This document shows, piece after piece, positions 16,711-25,519 of a DNA stretch of 64,000 nt. The stretch is from Halovenus halobia. GTDB taxonomy: Archaea > Halobacteriota > Halobacteria > Halobacteriales > Haloarculaceae. A model generated the notes under the pieces. The model did not search any database, was not told the origin of the DNA, and saw only the letters and a list, made by a program, of their open reading frames with translations. The stretch lies in assembly GCF_051414135.1 (NCBI RefSeq), contig NZ_JBLKOA010000001.1, forward strand, positions 868,001 to 932,000, in the 5' to 3' direction. Position numbers and translations under genes: made by a program. The number at the start of each line of letters is the position of its first letter. Position 1 is the stretch's first letter.

Positions 16711-17523
16711 CTACCACGACGCCGGCGCGAAGTCGGGATGGACCTGTCGTTCGCGGCGCTCGATAGTATCGATTCGCTCGATTTCCTCGTCGCTCAACTC
16801 CAGCGTTCGGCTCTCCCAGTTGTCCTGAATGTGGGCTTCGCCGGTGGCCTTCGGGATGGCGGTGATACCATGTTCGCGTAGCCACGTCAGCGCAACCTGT
16901 GCCTCACTGACGCCGTGGTCGTCGGCGATTGCACCCAGTGTCGGGTCAGAAAAAATCTCGGTTCGGGCCAGCGGCGAGTACGCGACCAGTTCAACGTCGT
17001 TCTCGGCGGCGTAGGAGCGTAGTTCGGTCTGTGGCAGGAACGGATGAATCTCGACCTGATTGGCGAAAATCGGTGCGTCGAGAAGCTCCGCTGCCTCGTC
17101 GATGTGTTCTGGCTCGAAATTCGAGACACCGACGCGGTCGATTTTGCCCTCGTCGTAGAGCTGGTCGAACGCGGCGAGTGTCTCCTCAGGATTGTACTCT
17201 CGGGCTGGCCAGTGAATGTACAGCAAGTCGAGGTAGTCCGTCCCGAGTCGGTCCAGACTCTGCTGGGCAGTTTCCAGTACGTCGTCGTGTGAGAGGTTGC
17301 TGATCCAGATTTTGGTCGCGAGGAAGATATCATCACGGTCCACGTCGGCGGCGGCAATTCCCTCGCCGACGGCGTCTTCGTTGCGGTAGGCCTGTGCGGT
17401 GTCGATGTGTCGATAACCCATGTTCAGGGCGGTTTCGACGCTGTCTGCACACTCGTCGTGGTCGTCGTTTTGCCACGTGCCGAGTCCGAGCATCGGCATT
17501 CCGTTCGCGGTTGGTACTGACAT
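16711..17523 (-). CDS. Aldo/keto reductase
   Basis: NADPH-dependent reductase of the AKR superfamily, TIM barrel, 270 residues. The catalytic tetrad is readable: Asp and Tyr in HIDTAQAYRNEDAVG, Lys in FLATKIWISN, His in LLYIHWPARE. The NADPH-binding C-terminal segment is AIPKATGEAHIQDNW. The best resemblance is to 2,5-diketo-D-gluconate reductase-type members, whose true substrates are often unknown. The start at 17523 (MSVPTANGMPMLGLG) is preferred to the frame extension to 17670, since an AT-rich ctattttg at about 17545-17552 fits a leaderless start. Confidence 0.92.
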   Translation of the reverse strand: MSVPTANGMPMLGLGTWQNDDHDECADSVETALNMGYRHIDTAQAYRNEDAVGEGIAAADVDRDDIFLATKIWISNLSHDDVLETAQQSLDRLGTDYLDLLYIHWPAREYNPEETLAAFDQLYDEGKIDRVGVSNFEPEHIDEAAELLDAPIFANQVEIHPFLPQTELRSYAAENDVELVAYSPLARTEIFSDPTLGAIADDHGVSEAQVALTWLREHGITAIPKATGEAHIQDNWESRTLELSDEEIERIDTIERRERQVHPDFAPASW

Positions 17524-17593
17524 ATCCAGTCTTCCGAGCGTCAGCAAAATAGGCGTTTGGGAACCCGAGACCTGTGGCACTGGCCTGACAGAC

Positions 17594-17968
17594 TCACGGC
17601 TGGGTCCCGTAGCCAAGTCGGTTAGCCGCCAGATGTGGTACGATAACGCCAACGACAAAGACTGCTCCAAAGATTAGCTCATCGGGCAACCTGGTGTAGG
17701 TAGTGAGGCCGAACAACAGGCCCATCGCAGCGAGGACACAGACCGCGATAACTTTGTTTTCTGGTGTGACAAGCCCCTCTCGGTACACGACAGTCCCGAG
17801 TGAGAAGACAACCAGCAAAAGAATGCTTCCGAGGGCAGCCACGATCAGGTCGAGCGAGCCTGTCAGGATGCTGACCAGCAGCCCAAAACCGGTGATGATG
17901 TATGCAATTCCAAGCCACAACACCCATCTGCTGACCCGACGGGCGAACGTTGTTTCGGAATTGACCAT
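17594..17968 (-). CDS. Small haloarchaeal membrane protein (124 residues)
   Basis: Four predicted helices starting near residue 18: VLWLGIAYIITGFGLLV, LIVAALGSILLLVVF, VIAVCVLAAMGLLFGL and ELIFGAVFVVGVIVP. No motif is recognised. The start MVNSETTFARR at 17968 has ctatttac about 28 bases upstream, which rejects the longer frame to 18055. It lies between the aldo/keto reductase and the geranylgeranyl reductase on the same strand. Confidence 0.6.
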   Translation of the reverse strand: MVNSETTFARRVSRWVLWLGIAYIITGFGLLVSILTGSLDLIVAALGSILLLVVFSLGTVVYREGLVTPENKVIAVCVLAAMGLLFGLTTYTRLPDELIFGAVFVVGVIVPHLAANRLGYGTQP

Positions 17969-18058
17969 ACGATAGCGGGTAGCCGACGGAGTAAATAGCC
18001 GTGGAAAAATCAAAATATTGAATACTCGTAGCGTGAGGACCGCCCGCGTCAGCAAATC

Positions 18059-19438
18059 TTAGTATTTCGGCTCTGCGCCCGTCAACTCGTAGACTTCGTC
18101 CATCAGTTCGTCGCGCTTGGCCTGCCAGGCCTCGAACTCCGACGGCGTCGACGGATACTCGTTGTAAATCGATTTGAGTTCTGAAGCGAGATTGCTCACC
18201 TGATAGCCCTCGTAGAGGGTCTTCCAGTGACCACGCGTCTCAATTGCGGTCCTGAGCCCGGTCTTGAGTTTGTCGACCATTCCGAGGGTGGTTTCGCCCT
18301 TTTTACCCATCAGGTCGATGAGCATCTCGCCGGGCAGTGCCGTCACGACGTCCGTGAGTTCGTCGACTTCGTGGGCTGTGCCAAAGATATTGTACAGATC
18401 CATCGCGGCGAAGCGCTTGCCGAAATCGGTCTGGATGCGCTGGTTGTACTCCCACAGCGCTGATTCGCTGAGGTCGCCGTCGGCGATGGCCTCGCCGGCG
18501 ATTTCGGCGGCCCAGTGGCCAGCCTTCGCAGCACCGGGAATTCCGCCGCCGGTCGTTGGGTTGACGTGGGCAGCAGCGTCGCCGACGGACATGAATCCGG
18601 GAGCAACAGCCGAGTCGTAGGGCCGCCGCGTCGGCAGCGCCGCGCCGAGTTTGTCCTTGACTTCTGCGTTCCTGAACTCGGGCTGGTTTTCGAGGTCGTT
18701 TTTCAGCACATCGACCAGCGGAAGCGGTGGCTGGTCCATCTGGAAGCCAAGCCCAGCGTTGATCTCCCGGTCCGTCCGCGGGAAGTACCAGAGATACCCG
18801 AGTTCTTCGGTCGGTTTGAAAACAATTGCGTCGTCGTAGTCGACGGGCTGTTCGGTCTCGATGACCTCTCGATAGGCAGAGCAGAACTGCGAGTAATCGA
18901 CGTTGGTATCGTACCGAGTCCCATCGAAGTCGACTTTATCCTGTAGCAGCGACAGCGCGCCGGCAGCGTCGATGACGACATCCGCTTCGTAATCGATATG
19001 ATTGCCTTTTCGTGTCGCGGTGACACCGGTGACGCGGCCGTTCTGCCTGACATCCTGCACGACAGTGTTGTACTGGAGGTCGGCCCCGGCACGGTCAGCC
19101 TCTTCGAGCAACACCTCACCGTAGCGTTTGCGGTCGATAACAGAGCCAGATTCACCCTCGAATGGGATGTCGTAGTTGGCCCCTTTGGGGTTGATGAAGT
19201 GCGCGCGCTGGATGTTCTGGTTCGTGAACGACTCTTCTCGGAGATACTCGCAGTCGATCACGTCGGGGAACGTACTCGTTCCCTTGATCGCGTCCCCACA
19301 GGCGATGTGTCCGGCTTCCTCCTCAGTTTTCCGTTCGAGGAGGACAACATCGAGGCCGTCCTGAGCGGCCGACGCCGCGGCGAAACAGCCGGCCGTGCCG
19401 CCGCCGACGACGACGATATCTCGGGTTTCGGTTGTCAT
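18059..19438 (-). CDS. Geranylgeranyl reductase family flavoprotein (archaeal lipid saturation)
   Basis: FAD enzyme of 459 residues related to digeranylgeranylglycerophospholipid reductase, which saturates the isoprenoid chains of archaeal membrane lipids. The Rossmann FAD motif is IVVVGGGTAGCFAAASA near residue 8. ACGDAIKGTSTFP is the Cys-containing family motif. IDAAGALS and FMSVGDAAAHVNPTTGGGIPGAAKAG form the FAD/substrate region. Start MTTETRDI at 19438 follows a TATA-like tttttatga at 19462-19470. It is divergent from two genes that also look isoprenoid-related, and a second member of the family is at 47441-48523. Which paralogue does bulk lipid reduction cannot be told from sequence. 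Confidence 0.88.
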   Translation of the reverse strand: MTTETRDIVVVGGGTAGCFAAASAAQDGLDVVLLERKTEEEAGHIACGDAIKGTSTFPDVIDCEYLREESFTNQNIQRAHFINPKGANYDIPFEGESGSVIDRKRYGEVLLEEADRAGADLQYNTVVQDVRQNGRVTGVTATRKGNHIDYEADVVIDAAGALSLLQDKVDFDGTRYDTNVDYSQFCSAYREVIETEQPVDYDDAIVFKPTEELGYLWYFPRTDREINAGLGFQMDQPPLPLVDVLKNDLENQPEFRNAEVKDKLGAALPTRRPYDSAVAPGFMSVGDAAAHVNPTTGGGIPGAAKAGHWAAEIAGEAIADGDLSESALWEYNQRIQTDFGKRFAAMDLYNIFGTAHEVDELTDVVTALPGEMLIDLMGKKGETTLGMVDKLKTGLRTAIETRGHWKTLYEGYQVSNLASELKSIYNEYPSTPSEFEAWQAKRDELMDEVYELTGAEPKY

Positions 19439-19574
19439 TACTGACCGTCTTGTAGCCTGTTTCATAAAAAACCCCAATATATTCAGTCGTCATTGTGACC
19501 CCCGGTATCGGGCGGATTCAGGGAGCGGGCTGGACCGACAGGATGAAGGGCAGACACGGTAGAGAGGAACAATA

Positions 19575-20642
19575 ATGCTCAGGCCAGCGGCTGGTCGGCT
19601 TGCAGGCGTCGAGCGGGTGCCGACGGCAGTGCGCGCCGTGTTCGGTTACTACGCCGAAAGTGGTGTCTTCGACGCACACAGTCTGGCACTGAAACGCCGG
19701 GTCGACAGCCGCGTCGACGGAATGGTCCGCGAGGCATTCTCGGTCGTCGAGGCCGAAATCGCCGAGGAGTACGGCCACGAGTACGTCGCCTTCAGCTACG
19801 ACACGAAACTCGTCCTGCCGGCGAAGCTCACCCTCGGCTATCTCTATCGCCGCCTCGATGACTACCGCGAGGCCGAACAGATGACCCGCCTCGCAGTCGA
19901 GGCGCTAATTGACGGCGACATGCGCGACGCGTTGAATGACTACGAGTACGAGGATTTCGAGGTGGACTTCCCCACCGACGCCGAGGACCGGCGACGGATT
20001 GCCGAACTAGCCCAGTCGGTCCTCCAGCGCCGTGTCGACGAGCAGTTCGAGGCCTACGACGACGAACTCAGGGAAATCTACGACTGGGCCGTCGGGATTT
20101 CCGAAGCCCACCAGGACGAGGACGAGGAGTTCCGTGCGCTGATGCAGCGCGCAAATGCGGGCGACAAGATTGCAGGCGAGGCAATTCGCGACCGCTATAA
20201 ATTTGGGCAGTTCGACGAGAACCCCGACGTCTTCGACGCGACGGACCTCGAACTCCCGTACCTGAAAACGCAGTACGACCGCGTCGGTGTCATCTACGAC
20301 GGGATGATCGAGATGTACCGGGCGGCTGGCTTCGAGATTGAAACTGCGTTCAAGCGCTCGATTGTACTGGCGATTATCGGCGCACAGATCTGGCTGGATG
20401 ACCTCGATGACTACGAGGTTGACTTCGCAGAGGGACAGCTCACGCCCGTGACTGCGGAGTACCTCCTCGCAGACTCGGGGTCCGAAGCCAGGTCTGCTGT
20501 TGTGGAGATCAGTGAGTCCTACCTCGACCGCGCCCGCGAACAGGCCACCGTTGCCGACTCGACGCTGACGGGAATCGCAACCGAGTACATCCACCGAGAC
20601 GGCACACCGGGCGTGTTGCCCCGCCAACTCCCAGAGTCGTAG
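19575..20642 (+). CDS. Unrecognised helical protein with aspartate motifs like class I isoprenoid synthases
   Basis: 355 residues, almost all helical, no membrane segments. Two Asp-rich sites stand out: RRLDDYREAEQM (93-103) and GAQIWLDDLDDYEVDFAEGQLTP (269-291). The second resembles the second aspartate-rich motif of isoprenyl diphosphate synthases in the order Gln-Ile, DDxxD, then a GKxT-like GQLT a few residues later. That would make it a diverged prenyl transferase or terpene-type enzyme using magnesium. The first site is weaker (DDY not DDxxD), so the enzyme call is inference. RBS-like gagagga precedes ATG 19575. It lies between a geranylgeranyl reductase and a GGGP-synthase-like gene, 48 bases before the latter. 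Confidence 0.6.
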   Translation: MLRPAAGRLAGVERVPTAVRAVFGYYAESGVFDAHSLALKRRVDSRVDGMVREAFSVVEAEIAEEYGHEYVAFSYDTKLVLPAKLTLGYLYRRLDDYREAEQMTRLAVEALIDGDMRDALNDYEYEDFEVDFPTDAEDRRRIAELAQSVLQRRVDEQFEAYDDELREIYDWAVGISEAHQDEDEEFRALMQRANAGDKIAGEAIRDRYKFGQFDENPDVFDATDLELPYLKTQYDRVGVIYDGMIEMYRAAGFEIETAFKRSIVLAIIGAQIWLDDLDDYEVDFAEGQLTPVTAEYLLADSGSEARSAVVEISESYLDRAREQATVADSTLTGIATEYIHRDGTPGVLPRQLPES

Positions 20643-20690
20643 CCAAGTGGACACGCTTTTGTCGACTAGCGAGGGACAGTCAACCAAGAG

Positions 20691-21956
20691 ATGTCGCTGA
20701 CACAGTTAGCCAAACGGTTCGAGTCCGCTGCCGCGACAGTGTCTATCGCGAGCCGGATGATGCTGGGACTAGATACCAACTCGGTTCCCAGCGACTGGAA
20801 CCACATCACCAAGGTCGACCCGGAAGGCGGGAAACACCTCCCGCTGTTGTTCCCGAACTATCTGTCGCACACGAGTGCCGTCTCTGTCGGTGGGTCACGA
20901 GACGTGACTGACGAGAACACCGAAGAGACGTTTGCGTTGCTCAGCGACAGCGGCGCAACGGCCTTTCACGAGCCGAGTGCGGCAACACACGTCACCGAAC
21001 AGACCCGAGAGCACTCGGCCTTTCTCGCTGTTCCTGAGGTGCTCAACGGCGACAGCGAGTCACTGGTCGGGACGCTTGGTGAGGGACTGAACTACGTCCG
21101 CGAAGACCTCGGTCCAGAACTGCTCGAACGAAAACTCGGCCTCCCGCTCGACGGCCTGTTCGGTGACCGCGCCACCGACTTCATCGCGGGGATGATGATG
21201 AAAGAAGCCGTCTTCGAGGCCTACATCATCATGAACACCGACAGTGCGGCCGCACGGGAGGGGAACGTCACTGAGGACGACCTTCTGACGCCACAGCAAG
21301 CCAAAGAGCGCGCGCTGGCTGCGCAACACCACCTCGATAGCGAGGTCATCTATCTCGAATATTCCGGCACCTACGGCGGCGACGAAGCCGCCGAGATTCT
21401 CGACGCCATCGACGACGGCGTCTCGTGGTCACAAATCTGGTACGGCGGGGGACTCGACAACCGCGAGAACGCCGAACAGGTGCTGGATGCGGGTGCGGAC
21501 GCAGTGGTGGTTGGCGACGTGTTCCACCGAGTCGCCACAGCGGAAGCAGACCTGTTTGCGCAGGCGCAGGCCGAGTTCGACGACGAAACGTCTGCGGGGG
21601 AGTTACGAGACTGGGTTGCCGATAATATTGCCATCGAGGACAGTGCTGCAGTCAGTTACCTCTCGACAATTCCGGATGTCGAAAACCCACAGGAACGGGC
21701 TATCGAATACCTTGCTGCGGGCATCGAGTTCGGGCTAGCCGTCACAGCAGTGGCTGACGCGCTCTCGGACCCGACCGCAGAGGAAATTCGCAGCGCCGTC
21801 GCCAGCCAAGAGTTCGCCATCGAGTCAGCGTTCAGGACGATTTCCGGCGCGAACACGGAGCTGGTCGACGAGGTCGCAACAGGTTTGCTCGCCCAGCACT
21901 TTGACTGTGAACTGCCAGAACGATCTGTTGCCGAGCACTTCGCGCTCGAACTCTGA
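20691..21956 (+). CDS. GGGP synthase (PcrB)-like protein with long C-terminal extension
   Basis: 421 residues. Residues about 35-290 follow the archaeal (geranylgeranyl)glyceryl phosphate synthase TIM barrel: DWNHITKVDPEGGK (36-48), VSVGGSRDVT, FHEPSA at 92 matching the usual EPS, AYIIMNTDS (178-185), EVIYLEYSGTYGG (218-230), IWYGGGLDN (249-257) and GADAVVVGD (268-276). Ordinary members have 210-250 residues, so the insert at about 125-170 and the extra 130 residues at the C-terminus are unusual; the tail contains no known motif. The reaction expected for the family is joining glycerol 1-phosphate to a polyprenyl diphosphate. The neighbours suggest an alternative isoprenoid lipid. Substrate unknown. 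Confidence 0.75.
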   Translation: MSLTQLAKRFESAAATVSIASRMMLGLDTNSVPSDWNHITKVDPEGGKHLPLLFPNYLSHTSAVSVGGSRDVTDENTEETFALLSDSGATAFHEPSAATHVTEQTREHSAFLAVPEVLNGDSESLVGTLGEGLNYVREDLGPELLERKLGLPLDGLFGDRATDFIAGMMMKEAVFEAYIIMNTDSAAAREGNVTEDDLLTPQQAKERALAAQHHLDSEVIYLEYSGTYGGDEAAEILDAIDDGVSWSQIWYGGGLDNRENAEQVLDAGADAVVVGDVFHRVATAEADLFAQAQAEFDDETSAGELRDWVADNIAIEDSAAVSYLSTIPDVENPQERAIEYLAAGIEFGLAVTAVADALSDPTAEEIRSAVASQEFAIESAFRTISGANTELVDEVATGLLAQHFDCELPERSVAEHFALEL

Positions 21957-22174
21957 GCGCTCCCCGCGTCGAAATCAGTCACCCCGCTCGGTAGTCACGT
22001 ATTACCACGGCCTGAACAGGTATGCCAGCCCCGAACACACCGGCTTGCGGGTAGTTCGGGAGGGGCGTTGGTCCGCAAATGCGAGGAAATCAGGTGTCGT
22101 AACGCTAAAGAGCTAATCTCACTTTATATCTGATAAGATGAATAACGTACGTCACGGTTCGGGGAGGTGGTGCT
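21957..22174. other. Intergenic, promoter region of the HD gene
   Basis: No open frame with coding character. An AT-rich block ctaatctcactttatatctgataag (within 22109-22139) contains the likely TATA element of the HD-domain gene. Nothing else is recognised. Confidence 0.4.
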
Positions 22175-22855
22175 GTGGGTGTTGAGATTCGCGAGTCACC
22201 CGTTTCGGACGCAGAATATGCGGAGATGGAACAGTTCGTCCACGATTACCTGGCCGCGAGCGTGCAGGCCGAAGACGAAGGTGGACGAATGCGCTGGTAT
22301 CCGTGGCATTCCGCGGAGTACCGGTTCAATCACATCCGAAACGTGGTCGAACTCGCCGAGGAAATTGCACGGGCAGAGGGCGCGAACACCGACATAACCC
22401 GTGTTGCGGCGCTGTTTCACGACATCGCCAAACTGGAGGTCGACCAGGACATCCACGCTGAGGAGGGGGCGCGCATCGCCCGCGAGTATCTGGAAATCCA
22501 GACAGATTACCCAGCGTCGTTCGTCGACCAGGTCTGCTCAGCAATCGAGGACCACTCCTATCAAGGGGATATCGACGACCTGACGCTCGAGACACGCTCG
22601 CTTATCGAGGCAGATATCCTCGACAAGGTGGGGGCAAACGGTGCCGCGCTGATGCTGTTGCGGATGGGGTACGAGTCCCGGACGCACATGGACAGCGCCG
22701 AGATGGTCGGCCGCGTGCTCGAACGCGGCGAGGAGGCGAAAAAGCGCGTTCGGAGTCAGACGGCGACCGATATGGCGCATCGTCGACTCAAGCGCGTGCG
22801 CTGGTTCAAGGAGTGGCTCGAAGACGAAATTGCTGACATCGACCCCGAGGAGTAA
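22175..22855 (+). CDS. HD-domain phosphohydrolase
   Basis: 226 residues of the HD superfamily. Metal ligands: His in YRFNHIRNVVELA, the His-Asp pair in AALFHDIAKLEVD, His in AIEDHSYQGD, and Asp in IEADILDKVGANG. The GTG start at 22175 follows a good Shine-Dalgarno, ggggaggtgg. A TATA-like ctttatatc is at about 22120-22129, giving a short leader. The family hydrolyses phosphate mono- or diesters, often nucleotides; the substrate is not evident. The adjacent prenyl genes make an isoprenoid phosphate substrate conceivable but the 218-base gap argues against a shared transcript. Confidence 0.85.
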   Translation: MGVEIRESPVSDAEYAEMEQFVHDYLAASVQAEDEGGRMRWYPWHSAEYRFNHIRNVVELAEEIARAEGANTDITRVAALFHDIAKLEVDQDIHAEEGARIAREYLEIQTDYPASFVDQVCSAIEDHSYQGDIDDLTLETRSLIEADILDKVGANGAALMLLRMGYESRTHMDSAEMVGRVLERGEEAKKRVRSQTATDMAHRRLKRVRWFKEWLEDEIADIDPEE

Positions 22856-22862
22856 GCCGGCC

Positions 22863-23543
22863 TTAGACCAGCGTCGATACACCGTCGAACAGGAAGGCAA
22901 CTCCAGCGCCGACGAGGACGAGTCCGCTCACGCCCGCAACCAGCGGTGCGAATCGGTCTGTCTTGTTCCGGCCAGTCACCAGTGCTGCTGGAAAGCCGAC
23001 AATCCAGAGAATAATTCCCCCAAAGAGCCCCCCGACCAGCAGCGGGCTGCCAGTCTCGACGACAACGGTGCCAGCAAGCGCGTCGCCAACCGTCGGCAGG
23101 GCACCCAGCACGTCGAGTTTTCCCGGCGAGAGCAGTCCAACACCGACAGTCAGCCAGAACAGAATCTGGTACGGGTTCGTAATCGCAAGGACAAACGCCT
23201 TCAGAAAGCCGCGGTTCAGTTCGTCCGTCTCCTCAGCAGTGAGCGTCTCGTCTACGTTTGTGAGTGCGTCGTAGCCGAAATACAGCATCAAGAGGCCGCC
23301 AATCGCGATCATTCCGGCGCGGAGGCGTGGCGCAGCCTCGACGATAGTGACCAGCCCGGCGAGCGAGAGCAAAAAGAAGACGAAATCTGCAGTCATCGCG
23401 CCGAGACCAGCGCGGAATCCGGCGGTCCAGCCCCGGCGAACGCTCTCTTCGGCGATAATTGCGTTCATCGGTCCGGGTGGGGCTGCCAGCGCGAGCCCAA
23501 ACAGAATGCCCGCAATCGTTGTGAGCAGAATCGACCCGACCAT
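22863..23543 (-). CDS. LysE/RhtB-family membrane exporter
   Basis: 226 residues with six predicted helices and the family N-terminal signature PPGPMNAIIAEESVRRGWTAG followed by GLGAMTADFVFFLLS. The LysE family exports amino acids such as lysine or threonine. NPYQILFWLTVGVGLL, the conserved fourth-helix segment, is present. Convergent with the HD gene (8-base gap) and divergent from the DoxX gene. Substrate not determined. Confidence 0.88.
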   Translation of the reverse strand: MVGSILLTTIAGILFGLALAAPPGPMNAIIAEESVRRGWTAGFRAGLGAMTADFVFFLLSLAGLVTIVEAAPRLRAGMIAIGGLLMLYFGYDALTNVDETLTAEETDELNRGFLKAFVLAITNPYQILFWLTVGVGLLSPGKLDVLGALPTVGDALAGTVVVETGSPLLVGGLFGGIILWIVGFPAALVTGRNKTDRFAPLVAGVSGLVLVGAGVAFLFDGVSTLV

Positions 23544-23704
23544 GCTCGTCGGTTGGTGGTCGGGGTGAATAAGCGTAGCTTTTTGAACGATTGGCGCTCG
23601 TAGGAGTTACATTACCAACTACAGAGATTTTTGGCCCAATACCAGTGCGAGAGTTTCTGTTCGGTCGGAACAGGCTTATTTGCATACAACAATTATGAAG
23701 GTTA

Positions 23705-24802
23705 ATGCGAGATGGACTGCGAGCGGTGCTAACGTCCACATTCGGTGGTATTGTTCTGGCTGCACTCACCGGCCCCGCTGCTGCACACGTGGATTACGTA
23801 ACCGAGGATGGGTCAATTGGCTCGACGCGCGACCTGTTCGTCGCGGTGTTCACCGACCCGCTCAGTGTATTTTTGCTCGTTGCGGGTGGGGTAGGGGTGT
23901 TCGGTCTCACGGTTGGCTACCTCCGTTTTGCGAACTCACTGAGTGATATCGAGGTTGCCCGCCAGACACTCCGGTCCTACCAGCCGTATCTGCCGTGGAT
24001 GCTTCGGCTCTCGGTCGGCTTACCGCTGGTCGGAGCGGGCTTCTCGGGATATCTCTTTACACCCGTGGTGGCCGCAGAGGCCCGTCTCCTGCAGGTCGGA
24101 ATCGGGTTTCTGTTGCTGTTCGGACTCGGGACTCGGCTCGTCGCTGTCGGTGGCCTGCTTGCCTACGCCGGGGCCCTCATCTCCACAGGACTCTCACTGG
24201 TACTGGCAAGCGAATACGTCGCTGGCTTTCTCGCAATCCTGGTTATCGGCCCGGGCCAGCCAAGCGCCGATATGCTGCTCCGACGTATCGTCGTGACCGA
24301 CGGCACACTGCTCAGCCGGTTTCGTGGCGTCGACACGCCCGGTGAGATACTCGCCCGCGTCGGCATTACTCGTGCGGTCGCCCCGGTTGCCTTGCGTGTG
24401 TTTCTCGGTCTCAACTTCCTCTATCTCGGAGTCGCACAGAAGTGGCTCCAGCCCGAGTCAGCACTCGCGGTTGTCGAGAAGTACGACCTCGTCTCCATCG
24501 TGCCAGTCTCGCCGGAACTGTGGGTGTTCGGCGCTGGACTCGTCGAGGCAGCAGTAGGTCTGGCGTTCATTTCGGGCACGTTCACTCGCGGGGCAGCAGC
24601 GGCCGGGTTCGTCGTCTTGACAACCACCCTGTTTGGGCTACCCGACGACCCCGTGCTCGCTCACGTCACACTGTTCGGACTTTCCTCCGCGCTGATGATC
24701 ACCGGCAGCGGTCGCTTTTCACTCGACTCGACGGTTGTGCCCGTCTTACGCCGGCGACTCGACCCAGAGGCTGAGCGCGACCCACAGCCCGTCGCTGACT
24801 GA
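23705..24802 (+). CDS. DoxX-like integral membrane protein
   Basis: 365 residues. A signal-like first helix (AVLTSTFGGIVLAALTGPAAAHVDYV) precedes about nine helices. The C-terminal third carries the DoxX-type pattern: RVFLGLNFLYLGVAQKWLQPE, then a helix with a conserved Glu in FGAGLVEAAVGLAFISGTFTR. DoxX proteins are linked to quinone or sulfur redox systems, but most have no known role. ATG 23705 has cttattt about 28 bases upstream, consistent with leaderless transcription. Stands alone. Confidence 0.7.
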   Translation: MRDGLRAVLTSTFGGIVLAALTGPAAAHVDYVTEDGSIGSTRDLFVAVFTDPLSVFLLVAGGVGVFGLTVGYLRFANSLSDIEVARQTLRSYQPYLPWMLRLSVGLPLVGAGFSGYLFTPVVAAEARLLQVGIGFLLLFGLGTRLVAVGGLLAYAGALISTGLSLVLASEYVAGFLAILVIGPGQPSADMLLRRIVVTDGTLLSRFRGVDTPGEILARVGITRAVAPVALRVFLGLNFLYLGVAQKWLQPESALAVVEKYDLVSIVPVSPELWVFGAGLVEAAVGLAFISGTFTRGAAAAGFVVLTTTLFGLPDDPVLAHVTLFGLSSALMITGSGRFSLDSTVVPVLRRRLDPEAERDPQPVAD

Positions 24803-24835
24803 GCGAGCGCTGCTATTCAGGAACCACGAAAAACG

Positions 24836-25129
24836 CTACGACCGACTCACAACGTAGCCGTCGTCTTCGACGCCAATAATCGCCCACTCGTAGGCCGGGT
24901 CTGCTCGTTCGAGCCGTTGCTCAACGCGGGTAACCGTCTCGGCATGGGTGACGAAGCAGCGAAGTTCCCCTGACTGTGGCGGGTCTCGCGGTTCAGCCAT
25001 CGGTGTGACCGTGACGACGCGCCATTTCCGCTGTGCCTGCATTTCGCGTCCTTCTGGCGTCACCTCGTAGCCGAGGTTGCTGAAAATTGATTCCGCTTCC
25101 TTCTGTAGTGAGGTGCTTGCGGCACTCAT
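24836..25129 (-). CDS. Small haloarchaeal protein (DUF7116-like)
   Basis: 97 residues, alpha/beta, soluble. The pattern EAESIFSNLGYEV, RKWRVVTVTPM, SGELRCFVTHAE and YEWAIIGVEDDGYVV is a conserved haloarchaeal layout; I recall the DUF7116 name but could not check it. No catalytic motif. A TATA-like ttaagcg lies at about 25160 upstream of the start. Function unknown. Confidence 0.65.
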   Translation of the reverse strand: MSAASTSLQKEAESIFSNLGYEVTPEGREMQAQRKWRVVTVTPMAEPRDPPQSGELRCFVTHAETVTRVEQRLERADPAYEWAIIGVEDDGYVVSRS

Positions 25130-25193
25130 CTGCTATGCTAGATATTCCCAACCATCTTAAGCGTATCTACTGTTCAACAGGCCAACAGGCTGC

Positions 25194-25433
25194 TTACTCG
25201 TGAGCAGAATCCCACTCTTCGGCTTTCGTTCGGTTACTGCACTGGTTGCACTGGACACGGCCCATCGAGTCGACGGCGCTGTCGGTGGTCTCACAGTTCC
25301 CACAGTAAAATCCCCAGCGCGTTTCTGCGTCGCCGTCAGTGTATACGACAAAAAACGGGCCTTTTTGCCCGCGCTTACCCGTAGTCCGGTCGACAAACAA
25401 CGTACTCGAATCGGGGCCGGTGATACGTTCCAT
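25194..25433 (-). CDS. Small zinc ribbon protein, DUF5816-like
   Basis: 79 residues starting MERITGPDSSTLFVD. GPFFVVYTDGDAETRWGFYCGNCETTD followed by MGRVQCNQCSNRTKAEEWD gives two CxxC knuckles about 18 residues apart, so it binds one zinc. The whole protein matches a haloarchaeal family with an FVVYTD segment and terminal EWDSAHE. ATG 25433 is chosen over upstream codons because the family begins there. Function unknown. Confidence 0.75.
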   Translation of the reverse strand: MERITGPDSSTLFVDRTTGKRGQKGPFFVVYTDGDAETRWGFYCGNCETTDSAVDSMGRVQCNQCSNRTKAEEWDSAHE

Positions 25434-25519
25434 ACCGCAACTGTCGCGGGCGAGGCACAAAGACGCTGGGGAGTTCGAGTCGACACGCTCAGGAGTCCTG
25501 AGTTGTTACGGGCAGATGA

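Noticed and set aside
22830..23603. Open frame of 257 codons on the plus strand
   Set aside because: Antisense to the LysE-family exporter, which has the complete family signature.
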